Source: Chloroflexota bacterium (GTDB lineage Bacteria > Chloroflexota > Anaerolineae > Caldilineales > Caldilineaceae). Taken from it: a stretch of 64,000 nt of DNA. The stretch spans positions 1-64,000 of the forward strand of contig BOKO01000020.1 of the NCBI GenBank assembly GCA_016861025.1, in the 5' to 3' direction. The notes below the pieces were generated by a model. It was not told the origin of the DNA. It was given only the letters and a program-made list of their open reading frames with translations, and made no database searches. The translations under genes were made by a program, and so were the position numbers. Positions 1 through 12,501 of the stretch are shown here, piece by piece (within the stretch, counting starts at the first letter, position 1; each line of letters begins with the position of its first letter).

Positions 1-1506
<1,506 letters not shown>

Positions 1507-1800
1507 TCAACTTTCTTTCAACTCGATGGTTTGACAGCCAGAAACAACACGTCGGCGTTGAATCGATGCATTCCGAATGCTCGTGTCGTGCGTCACCGGC
1601 AAAATGCTGATCTGGAGCGCATTGAAGCCCTGCAGCCGACGATGCGCCAGATAACGCACCCACTCGTCCACCGTCAAATTGGCAAAAGCCATCCAGACGG
1701 TGTCGGCCAGATAGAAGAAGGGGCGGTCTTCTTCCGTGACGAGAAAGCCGTCTGGGTGGACGGCAAGTCGAGGTGGTTGGTTGTGGGTGTGTGCAGGCAT
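1507..1800 (-). pseudogene. N-terminal fragment of a second DUF4038 protein
   Basis: This 97-codon ORF begins like a DUF4038 barrel: FLVTEEDRPFFYLADTVW, then RYLAHRRLQGFNALQISIL. That covers only about the first 60 residues of a domain normally near 300 residues. After VTHDTS the sequence (IRNASIQRRRVV) no longer resembles the family, and it stops directly against the start of the complete DUF5060/DUF4038 gene. It looks like a gene that lost its 3' two thirds by deletion. A short functional protein cannot be excluded, because the reading frame up to the break is intact. It lies 34 bp after the CUT1 permease gene and would be co-transcribed with it. Confidence 0.6.
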
Positions 1801-1834
1801 GATGTTCGGTAAATTCCTTTGCGAGAAAACCTGG

Positions 1835-2791
1835 CTACTCCTTGAGCGCGCCGGCAGTCAGACCGGCGACCATGTAGCGTTGCAGGAAGATATACAGCAA
1901 GATGATAGGCGTGATTGAAATGAGCACGCCCGCCATCAGTTGCGTGTATTGCGACGAGAACTGTCCTTGAAATTGCAGCAAACCCACCGGCACTGTGCGC
2001 GAGTCGTTGGAACTGATCAGCACCAGGGCGATCAACAGTTCGTTCCAGGTGGCGAGCGCGTCGATGATAAAGAGCGTCGCCAACGCCGGCGCAGAGAGGG
2101 GCATGAGGATGCGCCAGAAGTTGCCCCATTCAGTGGCGCCGTCGATACGCGCTGCTTCCAACAGCTCGGAGGGGACGGTGCGGAAGAAGCCACGCATGAC
2201 AAAAATCTGGAACGGTAAGCCAAAGACCACGTAGGGCGGGATCAACGCGGCAAGCGTGCCCTGAATGCCTAGCTGTTTCATCATCACCAACAGCGGCGTC
2301 AGTGTGACGTGGATCGGAATCGCCAGACCGATCAGAAAGAAGACAAAAATAATATTGCTAAAACGAAACTGCATCTTGGCGAGCGGGAAGGCGGCCAACG
2401 ACGCAATGACAATGCCAAGCGGCACTTTGAAGACGATCAGGATCAGGCTGTTGCGGAAGTAGGTGGAAAAGTTGCCAATATTCCACGCCCGATCGAAGTT
2501 GCTGAGCACAATCTCCTTGGGCCAGGCAAAGACGCCATTGCTGATCAGGTCGCCCATGCTGCGCACCGACGTCAACACGATGATGATGAAAGGCACCAGC
2601 CAGACAATCGCCATCGCAATCAACACGATATACAGCACCGTGTCGGTGAAACGCTGTTCTGCCTTCATGCTCGCCGATCGATGCAGCGATTTGGCGTTGG
2701 CCCCACTGTTGGTTGTTGCTGTCATTGCGTCGTCCATCGTAATAGCTTGTCTGCCATTTCTGTTGTCTACTGAGTTCTTATGGCCGGTCAT
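1835..2791 (-). CDS. CUT1 sugar ABC transporter permease, MalG type
   Basis: An inner-membrane subunit of a carbohydrate importer, 318 aa. It has an extended hydrophilic N-terminus of about 50 residues, then a first membrane span near 50-70 and five further hydrophobic segments. The permease EAA loop reads ELLEAARIDGATEW near residues 205-220, where it would contact the ATPase. The C-terminus GLTAGALKE is typical of MalG-type subunits. It starts 6 bp after the MalF-type gene; an internal ATG at codon 19 is possible. It pairs with the MalF-type permease and binding lipoprotein upstream in the same operon. No ATPase gene for this system lies in the window. Confidence 0.93.
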   Translation of the reverse strand: MTGHKNSVDNRNGRQAITMDDAMTATTNSGANAKSLHRSASMKAEQRFTDTVLYIVLIAMAIVWLVPFIIIVLTSVRSMGDLISNGVFAWPKEIVLSNFDRAWNIGNFSTYFRNSLILIVFKVPLGIVIASLAAFPLAKMQFRFSNIIFVFFLIGLAIPIHVTLTPLLVMMKQLGIQGTLAALIPPYVVFGLPFQIFVMRGFFRTVPSELLEAARIDGATEWGNFWRILMPLSAPALATLFIIDALATWNELLIALVLISSNDSRTVPVGLLQFQGQFSSQYTQLMAGVLISITPIILLYIFLQRYMVAGLTAGALKE

Positions 2792-2797
2792 CGTTTC

Positions 2798-3712
2798 TCA
2801 ATCCCGCGACATGCGCTGAATATACGGGATCGCCATGACCAGGGTGATGATGGCGATCACCCAGGCGATGGCGGCGCCATAGCCGGCGTTGTAGTATTGA
2901 AAGGCGTGGAAATACATCCATGTGCCCAGCACCTGCGTCGCCCGCCCAGGACCGCCATAGGTCATCGTGTAGATCAGGTCAAACGTCTTGAAGGAATTGA
3001 TGACGGCCAGCGAGAAAACAATCACGTTCGCCTCGCGCAGCCAGGGCATCGTGATCTTCCAAAAAAGCTGCCGACCGTTGGCGCCGTCCATCTTGGCGGC
3101 TTCGTACTGTTCTTGAGGAATCGCCTGCAGCGCCGCCAGATAGAGCACCATCGGGAAGCCGACGCCGCCCCACACAGCGGTGAGAAAGGTGGCGGGCAGC
3201 GCCGTTTCGTAGACGGACAACCAGCCGCGCGCCAGAAACCCCAGCCCGATTGCCTTGAGCACATAGTTGATGAAACCGAACTGCGGGTTGTACATCCACG
3301 CCCAGATCATGCCGACCGCAACCAGCGGCAGCACCGCCGGGCCGTAAAAGATGGCGCGCAGCGCCGTGCGTCCGCGCAGCTTGCGATCCAGCGCCACCGC
3401 CAGCATCAGCCCAATCGTGGTTGGGATGAGCAGCGTACCCAGCGTCCAGAGAATGTTGTTCCACAGCGCCAGGCGCGCCGTGTCGTCTTCAAAGAAGATG
3501 CGTCGATAGTTGTCGAGCCCGATAAATCGAATGTTGGCGGAGAGGCCATCCCAGCTCATAAAGCTGATCGTCAGCGATTGATACATGGGATAGACCAGAA
3601 ACACCAGGTACCAGATCAGCGCTGGCGCCAGAAAAAGATAGGGCGTCAGATGCAATCGTCTGCGCCGATGCGTCGCTCGGTGGTTGGGTGATGTCTTGGT
3701 GATGGTCGACAT
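2798..3712 (-). CDS. CUT1 sugar ABC transporter permease, MalF type
   Basis: The partner permease, 304 aa with six predicted membrane spans; the first reads LTPYLFLAPALIWYLVFLVY near residues 25-45. The EAA loop QYEAAKMDGANGRQLFW lies near residue 200, followed by the typical KTFDLIYTMTYGGPG of MalF/UgpA-like subunits. It sits between the binding-protein gene and the MalG-type permease. The 100-bp gap to the binding protein holds a strong hairpin, whereas the gap to the next permease is only 6 bp, so the two permeases are probably made in similar amounts. Confidence 0.94.
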   Translation of the reverse strand: MSTITKTSPNHRATHRRRRLHLTPYLFLAPALIWYLVFLVYPMYQSLTISFMSWDGLSANIRFIGLDNYRRIFFEDDTARLALWNNILWTLGTLLIPTTIGLMLAVALDRKLRGRTALRAIFYGPAVLPLVAVGMIWAWMYNPQFGFINYVLKAIGLGFLARGWLSVYETALPATFLTAVWGGVGFPMVLYLAALQAIPQEQYEAAKMDGANGRQLFWKITMPWLREANVIVFSLAVINSFKTFDLIYTMTYGGPGRATQVLGTWMYFHAFQYYNAGYGAAIAWVIAIITLVMAIPYIQRMSRD

Positions 3713-3745
3713 GAATTGTTCGTTTCCCGCTTCAAAGATCGCACA

Positions 3746-3786
3746 ATCTCCCAGCCTGGTGGACCGAGTCCATCAGGCTGGGAGAT
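3746..3786 (-). terminator. Hairpin between binding-protein gene and permeases
   Basis: A 13-bp perfect inverted repeat (ATCTCCCAGCCTG with its complement) continues through one mismatch into an inner 5-bp stem (TGGAC/GTCCA) around a 3-nt loop. It starts about 25 bp after the stop of the solute-binding protein gene and ends before the permease start. No T-run follows. It probably acts as a partial terminator or RNA-stabilising structure giving more binding protein than permease, as known for malE-malF. Confidence 0.7.
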
Positions 3787-3812
3787 CAGCGTTTACTCGA
3801 CTACATCAAATG

Positions 3813-5153
<1,341 letters not shown>

Positions 5154-5164
5154 GTCTTTCCTCC

Positions 5165-5199
5165 TGAACAGATAAATTGAACACAGACAACAATGTTCG
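5165..5199 (-). promoter_or_regulatory. TGAACA-type repeats before the binding-protein gene
   Basis: The 178-bp gap between the aldolase stop and the binding-protein start contains TGAACA at about 5165 and 5178 and TGTTCG at about 5194. The same hexamer is repeated upstream of the SorC-family regulator gene. This suggests a separate regulated promoter for the transporter within the block. No convincing -35/-10 pair was identified. Confidence 0.35.
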
Positions 5200-5331
5200 A
5201 TGAGATACTGCTTTTTGATCTCGTCACTCCATCCCCTGCCCCTCCTCCTGGGTGCATAATGCTCTCGCGACGCTCAAACTGACCTGTCCTGCTGGTTCGT
5301 TATGGAATCGATGAGGACAGAGATGAATGCT

Positions 5332-6195
5332 TCAATCGGCTGCGGCAATCGGCTTTCTCAGCAGATGGAGCAGCCGGCGCGTTTCGCTGGCGAATCGCTC
5401 AATCGTTAAGGCGATCACGTGGTGGTAAACCAGGTCGGTGTCCTCAGCTGCCGCGAGAACATCGCGCAGGCTGTGTGTGACCGTCCGCGCCATCGCCGTG
5501 TAGTAGTTGATCTTGCTGATCCCTGCTCCAATCACGGCGGCGTAGGTTGCGTCGGGCAGGCCGGATGCGCCGTGCATCGCAAGCGGCGCAGCGATGCGTC
5601 CAGCAATCGCCCGCACACGCGCCAGGTCGAGATCGGGTGCGCCATCGTAGAGTCCGTGCAGGTTGCCAAAGGAGATCGCCAGCACATCGACGCCGGTGCG
5701 CGTCACGAACTCGACCGCCTGATCGGGATCGGTGAATTCGCCATGTACATAGCCGTAGCCAAGCTCGACCGAAGAGCCGCCGACGGCGCCCAGTTCGCCT
5801 TCGACATCCACGCCGTGGGCATGGGCAATGCGCACAACCTCATGAGTCCTGCGCATGTTCTCCTCGAACGGGAGCGATGAGCCATCGTACATGACCGTCG
5901 AGAAACCGCACGCAATCGCCTGCTCGACGCTCGCCAGGTCTGCACCATGATCCAGAATGGTGGCGACCGAAATGCAGGCGCTTTCCGCGGCTTTCACCAT
6001 GGCCGGTGCGATCAGGTGCATGGGAATCTGCGGCGTCACCTGGGCGTTGTACGCCAGGATCAAGGGCGCGCCGACCGCTTCGGCAGCCTGCACTGCGCCG
6101 ATCAACATCTCCAGGTTGCCCGCCAGCAGACACGGAACGCCGTAGCCTTCCTGCCGCGCCTTGCTGAGAATCTGCTTTGCCCCAACGTGCGCCAT
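5332..6195 (-). CDS. Class II ketose-(bis)phosphate aldolase, FBA/GatY-like
   Basis: A 287-aa cytosolic zinc aldolase that splits a ketose phosphate into DHAP and an aldehyde. Family features are visible: ATILDHGAD near residue 83 (catalytic Asp and zinc His), the zinc ligand Glu in EGELGAVGG near 134, SFGNLHGLY near 178 (second zinc His), MHGASGL near 209 (third zinc His) and KINYYTA near 232 for phosphate binding. Length matches the family. It follows the FGGY kinase gene by about 100 bp, in the order expected for an isomerase-kinase-aldolase route. Fructose, tagatose or a ketopentose 1-phosphate are all possible substrates; the sequence does not decide. Confidence 0.9.
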   Translation of the reverse strand: MAHVGAKQILSKARQEGYGVPCLLAGNLEMLIGAVQAAEAVGAPLILAYNAQVTPQIPMHLIAPAMVKAAESACISVATILDHGADLASVEQAIACGFSTVMYDGSSLPFEENMRRTHEVVRIAHAHGVDVEGELGAVGGSSVELGYGYVHGEFTDPDQAVEFVTRTGVDVLAISFGNLHGLYDGAPDLDLARVRAIAGRIAAPLAMHGASGLPDATYAAVIGAGISKINYYTAMARTVTHSLRDVLAAAEDTDLVYHHVIALTIERFASETRRLLHLLRKPIAAAD

Positions 6196-6208
6196 AGACT
6201 CACTCCTG

Positions 6209-6293
6209 ATAGAACGCGGATTTAGCGGATCGGGCGGATAGGCGCGGATCAGGAAAATCCGCGCTAATCCGCTGAATCCGCGTCATCAGCGTT

Positions 6294-6297
<4 letters not shown>
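6209..6297. repeat. Imperfect palindromic GCGGAT-rich intergenic repeat
   Basis: The outer arms ATAGAACGC and GCGTTCTAT enclose several copies of GCGGAT on one side and ATCCGC on the other. A perfect inner stem, GCGCGGAT/ATCCGCGC, lies at about 6242-6264. The element fills the space between the kinase stop (which it overlaps) and the aldolase start. It resembles the REP-like 'GCGGAT' repeats scattered between genes in many environmental bacteria. On the transcript it would fold into a large stem-loop. Confidence 0.65.
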
Positions 6298-7856
<1,559 letters not shown>

Positions 7857-7877
7857 ACACACCTCACTTTGGTGAAC

Positions 7878-8780
7878 CTACGCAATGGGCAGCGCGTAGC
7901 CGTTGGGAAATTCCGGGCTGATCTGGTACTCAGCGATCCGCTCCATGAATTTCAGATAGTCAATGCCGTCGCGCGCCGCTGTATCCGGGTCGGGGATCAT
8001 CGGCGCGCTTTCGATGGTGCAATAGCCGCTGTAGCCCGTTTTCTTGAGCGCCCGCATCACTGCTTTGAAATCGGTCTTGCCGTAGCCCGGCGTCAAGGAG
8101 TTGGAGTCGCGGAAATGCAGATGCCAGAGCAGCGGCTGAGCATCCATCACCGCCTCATACGGATCGAGTTCTTCGAGATTGACGTGGAACCAATCAAGCT
8201 GAATGCCGATGTTGTCGCAGCCGGTCAGGGCGATCATGCGCTTGTGGTTGGCGGCGGTGTTGACAAATTTGCCCATCTCCAGATGGTTGGTGGCTTCGAA
8301 GACGAGCCGCACATGGCGCGTGCGCGCATAGTCCGCCATGCGGCGCAGGGCATCGACGGCGATGGCAGTGCATTCTGCAACATTGCGGGCGTCGACCGGC
8401 GCGTGGATCGCCACGGCGATGGTCACGCAGGGCGCGTCCAGTTCGGCGGCGAAGTCGATGGTGCTGCGCGTCTCGGCAACGGCAAGGTCGGCGGTCTTCT
8501 GCTCGGTGAGCGTCTTGAAGGTGGGCGAGTAAGGATCCCACATTTCGCCCCAACATTCATTGATGCAGGAGACCGCCAGGCTGTACTCCGCCTTGAGCCG
8601 CCGGTGCGTTTCAACGTACTGCTCCATCTTCACGCCCAGCCCGTAGCGTCCTTTGGGCGGCGCGATCTCGATGGCGTCGTAGCCGCAGCGGGCGAGACGC
8701 GCGTAACTGCGCTCGGGGTGCAGATACGCTTCGTCCTGACCAAAGGTAAGTTGAAAGTAACTGTATCTGAGCTTATTCAT
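7878..8780 (-). CDS. Sugar phosphate isomerase/epimerase-like TIM-barrel protein
   Basis: A 300-aa protein of the xylose-isomerase-like (AP endonuclease 2 fold) superfamily. It shows YDAIEIAPP near residue 33, the metal-ligand-type strand LVFEATNHLEMG near 165, IGIQLDWFHVN near 195, LLWHLHFRDSN near 223 and YCTIESAP near 256. These are the usual Glu/Asp/His/Glu positions of an isomerase or epimerase. The start at 8780 (MNKLRYS) is preferred, with AAGGAT upstream; a longer reading would overlap the dehydrogenase gene. Members interconvert ketoses (tagatose 3-epimerase, allulose epimerase, apiose isomerase). It probably feeds the kinase gene 21 bp downstream. Confidence 0.85.
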   Translation of the reverse strand: MNKLRYSYFQLTFGQDEAYLHPERSYARLARCGYDAIEIAPPKGRYGLGVKMEQYVETHRRLKAEYSLAVSCINECWGEMWDPYSPTFKTLTEQKTADLAVAETRSTIDFAAELDAPCVTIAVAIHAPVDARNVAECTAIAVDALRRMADYARTRHVRLVFEATNHLEMGKFVNTAANHKRMIALTGCDNIGIQLDWFHVNLEELDPYEAVMDAQPLLWHLHFRDSNSLTPGYGKTDFKAVMRALKKTGYSGYCTIESAPMIPDPDTAARDGIDYLKFMERIAEYQISPEFPNGYALPIA

Positions 8781-8806
8781 TGCTATCTTATCCTTTGAGC
8801 CGATTG

Positions 8807-9835
8807 CTACTGCGCCCAGCCGGCGCCATTGGGCAGAAACATCGCTTTGAGGTCGCGTTTGGCGCGCAGATTCTCGAACGCCGTCTCCCATTCATCCAGA
8901 CGGTAATGGCCGGTGATCAGCGGCGCAAACTGGAACAGACCGCGGTTGATCAGATCGACCGCGTGCTCCCAGGTCTCGCGTCCATTCCAGCTCCAACTGC
9001 CGCGGATGTCCAGTTGTCCCAGGCTGACCTGATCCAGGTTGACGGTGATCGGCTGACCCCACAGGCTGATGAACACGACCACACCCTTGCCGCCCGGTCC
9101 CTCGTATGCTTTGCGCGCACAGTCGATGGCGTGTTGCACACCCGACCCGCTCGCCGAGCATTCAAGCACGAACTCAGCGCCCTTGCCGCCTGTCAATTCC
9201 ATTACCTGTTTGCCGGGGTCGTCTTCGGCGTAGATCGTGATATCGGCGCCCACCTGTCGCCCGATGGCGAGGCGTTTTTCGTCACTCTTGAGACCGATCA
9301 GGATCACCTGCCGTGCGCCGCAGAGTTTGGCGTACTGCGTAGCGACAATGCCCATCGGGCCTGGCCCCACGATCACCACGTCGTCGCCAACGCGCACCTG
9401 CGCCCGCTCCTGGATCAGGTGATGGGTGGCGACGACCAGCTCCGCCATACCGGCATGTTCGATGGGCACGTGCGGCGCAATCGGATAAATCACGTGTTCG
9501 GGCACGCGCATGTAGGGCGCAAATGCGCCGTCGACGGTGACGCCGAGCCACTCACCCTTACCGCATTCGATGTCGGCGACGAACTTGTCGCCTTCTTTGA
9601 CGCGCTTGACGTTCCGGCCTACTTTGGCGGCGACGCCCGAAAACTCATGCCCTTGTGTGACCGGCGCCCTGTAGAAATGACGATCCTCCTGGATCAGAAG
9701 ATCGCTGCCGCAGATGCCTGCCGCATAGACCTTCATCAGCACCTCATCCGGCCCGATTTCGGGAATGGGCACTTCGCATAGGGCGACATGACCCTTTCCT
9801 GGCGCAATCTTGCGCACTGCCTGCATGGTCTGCAT
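8807..9835 (-). CDS. Zinc-type MDR alcohol/polyol dehydrogenase with reduced structural-zinc lobe
   Basis: A 342-aa medium-chain dehydrogenase that would oxidise a sugar or polyol hydroxyl with NAD(P). The catalytic-zinc residues are visible: Cys in YAAGICGSDL near 36 and His-Glu in TQGHEFSG near 60. The Rossmann motif is VVIVGPGPMGIVA near 168. The structural-zinc lobe, normally carrying four Cys, is shortened to DIECGKGEWLGVTVDGAF with a single Cys, so this zinc is probably absent. AGGAG precedes the ATG at 9835. It lies between the propeller and isomerase genes with short gaps, so it is co-transcribed. The substrate is unknown. Confidence 0.9.
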   Translation of the reverse strand: MQTMQAVRKIAPGKGHVALCEVPIPEIGPDEVLMKVYAAGICGSDLLIQEDRHFYRAPVTQGHEFSGVAAKVGRNVKRVKEGDKFVADIECGKGEWLGVTVDGAFAPYMRVPEHVIYPIAPHVPIEHAGMAELVVATHHLIQERAQVRVGDDVVIVGPGPMGIVATQYAKLCGARQVILIGLKSDEKRLAIGRQVGADITIYAEDDPGKQVMELTGGKGAEFVLECSASGSGVQHAIDCARKAYEGPGGKGVVVFISLWGQPITVNLDQVSLGQLDIRGSWSWNGRETWEHAVDLINRGLFQFAPLITGHYRLDEWETAFENLRAKRDLKAMFLPNGAGWAQ

Positions 9836-9868
9836 CACTCAATCTCCTATGTGGAAGCGCAAGCGGTT

Positions 9869-10846
9869 TCACAACGCGCACACAAGCACGCGCCCATCGC
9901 CCGTCCCAAGCAGCACCTGCGCGCCGGGTTCGACGCCGGCCGGCGCTGCGGCGCAGGTGACGCCTCTCAACTCGGCGCTGCATTGAACCTGCCAGGATGC
10001 GCCGCCGTCCTGCGACAGACAGAGCGCAGCGTCGGTCACTGCCAGGATCGCCAGCTCCTGTGCGTCGGTCGGCGCCAGCATGAGCGCGTTGATGGGACCC
10101 GGCGCCTCCCACCCCGACAACCCGCGCCAGGTGACGCCGCGGTCAGCCGACATCCACAGCTCGCTGGCTTCGGTTCCGGCGAAGATCACGCCGTCGGCTG
10201 CGAAATTGGGGGAGATCGCCAGACTCAGCACCGGCGCGCACTCCATCGGGAAGGATGTCTCGCGCCAGGCGCGGCCGCCGTTGCTGCTGCGGAAAACGCC
10301 GCTGTCGACGCCGACATAGAGCGTGTCGTCGCGGGCGAACTCCGGCGAGATCGCCAGGGCGTAGACATTCAGGTCGAGCAAGCCAAAGTTCCACGCCGCC
10401 CAACTGTCGCCGCGATCCCAAGAGCGCAGCACGCCGTCCTCCATCGTGCCGGCGAAGACCAGCCCATCCTCCAGATAGTGCGGCGAGACTGCCAGCGCGG
10501 TCACAAACGGCGGCGGGGACGGCAGGCTGGCGATGCGCCATGTCTGGCCCTCGTCGTGCGAACGCAGCACCCCACCCACGGCGCCGGCAAAGATTGTGCG
10601 ATCACCCTCAGCGCGCTGCACGCGATCCTGCGCATACGACGGTGAGAACGCCAGGGCAGCCGTCGTCAGCGGCGCGCGCAAGCCAAGCGTGGCATAGGCA
10701 TCGCGCCAGATGATCCCGCCATCGGTGGAGACGCGCAGCCCATCGCTGCCAGCCGCAAAGCAGAGTCCATCCTGCGCAAAGGTGGGCGACGCCGCGACTG
10801 CCTGGATCGCACCCAGCCCGGTTGCCGCTTGTGTGATGCGCGTCAT
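9869..10846 (-). CDS. Six-repeat BNR/Asp-box beta-propeller protein
   Basis: A 325-aa protein built from six repeats, each pairing a strand such as SPHYLEDGLVFAGT or SPNFAADGVIFAGT with an Asp-box such as LRSHDEGQTW, LRSWDRGDSW, FRSSNGGRAW, WMSADRGVTW or LSQDGGASW. This predicts a six-bladed propeller of the sialidase/YCF48/photosystem-stability type. There is no signal peptide and no membrane span, unlike many secreted Asp-box proteins. Its ATG overlaps the stop of the GroEL-like gene (ATGA), so the two are translationally coupled. A binding or assembly role is more likely than hydrolysis, because no sialidase catalytic residues were recognised. The function is otherwise unknown. Confidence 0.85.
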   Translation of the reverse strand: MTRITQAATGLGAIQAVAASPTFAQDGLCFAAGSDGLRVSTDGGIIWRDAYATLGLRAPLTTAALAFSPSYAQDRVQRAEGDRTIFAGAVGGVLRSHDEGQTWRIASLPSPPPFVTALAVSPHYLEDGLVFAGTMEDGVLRSWDRGDSWAAWNFGLLDLNVYALAISPEFARDDTLYVGVDSGVFRSSNGGRAWRETSFPMECAPVLSLAISPNFAADGVIFAGTEASELWMSADRGVTWRGLSGWEAPGPINALMLAPTDAQELAILAVTDAALCLSQDGGASWQVQCSAELRGVTCAAAPAGVEPGAQVLLGTGDGRVLVCAL

Positions 10847-12495
10847 AGTCGCTTCCTCCTGGCGGGCGACGGCGGCGTAGCGTGCGCAGGCTGCTCGGTG
10901 CGATGCACCATCACGTCGATGGTCAGCGCAAGCGCGGCGCTAGTCAGCCCGGCGTAGGTCGCCGCCTTGACCACGTTGGCAGGATCTGTGATGCCCGCCG
11001 CGCCCATCGCTGTCACTCGTCCTGTCAGCACATCGAAGCCGTAGTCAGGACCTGCCATGCGCACCTCAGCCAGCGCATCGCTTGGGTCGTAACCGGCATT
11101 GGCGACAATCGTGCGCAGTGGTTCGGCGACGGCGCGCAGCAGAATCCGGTAGGCGGCGCGCGCTTCGGGGTCATGTGTGGCGTCGATGCAGCGTTGGAGG
11201 GCGGGGCGGCAGGCAAGCAGCGCCACGCCGCCGCCGGGCACGACCCCTTCCTGCATGGCGCCGCGCACGGCCGCGGCGGTGCGTTCTGCCAGTTCTTTGC
11301 GCGCCTCGATGTCGCGCACGGTGACGCCGCCCACGCGCAAGGTCGCCGAACCACCCATCAGTCGGCCGATGCGTTCATGGAGCTTGCCGCGCAGGGCAAG
11401 GTCATCGGTCTCGCTGTGCGCGGCGCGCAGTGCGGCAAGATGACGGCGCAATTGACGTGGATCGCCCATGCCGCCAATCAGCCCGAAGCTGCGCAAATCC
11501 GCCCAGACCCGCCGCGCACGGCCAAAGTCCTCGCTGCGGATCGCCTTGAAGGTGTCACCCGTGGCGCGCAAGAAGGGGCGCCCGCCACAGAGCACGGCGG
11601 CGTCGACCAGAAAGTCAGCTTGCTGTTCGCGGCCAAAGCCCGGCGTCTTGACCGCCAGAATCTGCATGTGGTCGGGTTTGCTGTTGGCGAGCAGCAACGA
11701 AAGAGCGCTGTCGGCGATCTCGTCGGCGACGATCAGCAGCCGCTTCAGTCCAGCCTGAAACGCGGTGACGAGCACGGGCAGAATCTGCTGAGGCTCCTGG
11801 ATGTTCAGGTCGCTGAGCACGATGGCGGCGTCTTCCAGCTCGCTGCGCAGCCGCTGCGGGTCAGCGACCATCTGGCGCGAGAGGAGACCGCGCTCCCAGT
11901 AGATGCCCTCGACATATTCACGTTCCAACCCGCGGCTGCTGCCTTCGCGAATCTCTAGCCGGCCGTAGCCGCCCACGATGTCGAAAATCTCACCGAGCAA
12001 GTCGCTGAGTTCGCGATCCTGGCAGACAGTGAACGCGACCTGCGCCAGGTGGTGTGCATCATTTACAGGAACGGTTTGGCGGCGCAGCTCGTTGAGGATG
12101 ACCTCGATGCCTTCTTCTAGAAAGCCTTGCAGCCGTCGCGCGTTGAGACCGGCGGCCACCAGCCGCACGCCCTCGTTGAAGGTCGCCTGAAAGAGCACGG
12201 CGGCCGTAGCCGTGCCGTCGCCCTCCTGTTCCTGCAGCCGCCAGAGCATGTCGCGCACAAACATGGCGCCGACATCGGCGCGGTAGTCGGGCAATTGAAT
12301 GATGCGTTTGGCAATGACGCCGCCGTTGTCGAGCAGTTCGGGGCCGCGTTGGTCAAGCGGGCGCTGGATCGCCACCGTGCGCGCCACCGGCCCAAGCGTT
12401 GGGCGAATCGTGGCGACGATGCGGTCAGCGCCCGCCATGAAGGCGCGGTAGGTTGTGGGCTGGAAAACCGGCGGCAGACGCAGGTTGTTCGACAT
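10843..12495 (-). CDS. Divergent GroEL-like chaperonin paralogue
   Basis: A 550-aa Cpn60/TCP-1 family protein that aligns with GroEL over almost its whole length. The matches include PTLGP at 32-36, EGDGTATAAVL at 91-101, VKTPGFGR near 282-289 and EGVVPGGGVALL near 416-427. Two residues needed for ATP hydrolysis in GroEL differ. The position of Asp52 is Asn57 (LLDNGGVIAKRI), and the position of Asp398 is Arg405 (ELAERTAAAV) in an ungapped stretch. Asp87 is kept (Asp93). The flexible GGM-rich tail is missing and the C-terminus is basic (RRKRL). No groES lies beside it. It is embedded in a sugar operon 6 bp after a permease gene and coupled to the propeller gene. It is probably not the housekeeping GroEL; its role is unknown. 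Confidence 0.9.
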   Translation of the reverse strand: MSNNLRLPPVFQPTTYRAFMAGADRIVATIRPTLGPVARTVAIQRPLDQRGPELLDNGGVIAKRIIQLPDYRADVGAMFVRDMLWRLQEQEGDGTATAAVLFQATFNEGVRLVAAGLNARRLQGFLEEGIEVILNELRRQTVPVNDAHHLAQVAFTVCQDRELSDLLGEIFDIVGGYGRLEIREGSSRGLEREYVEGIYWERGLLSRQMVADPQRLRSELEDAAIVLSDLNIQEPQQILPVLVTAFQAGLKRLLIVADEIADSALSLLLANSKPDHMQILAVKTPGFGREQQADFLVDAAVLCGGRPFLRATGDTFKAIRSEDFGRARRVWADLRSFGLIGGMGDPRQLRRHLAALRAAHSETDDLALRGKLHERIGRLMGGSATLRVGGVTVRDIEARKELAERTAAAVRGAMQEGVVPGGGVALLACRPALQRCIDATHDPEARAAYRILLRAVAEPLRTIVANAGYDPSDALAEVRMAGPDYGFDVLTGRVTAMGAAGITDPANVVKAATYAGLTSAALALTIDVMVHRTEQPAHATPPSPARRKRL

Positions 12496-12501
12496 CGCGT
12501 T

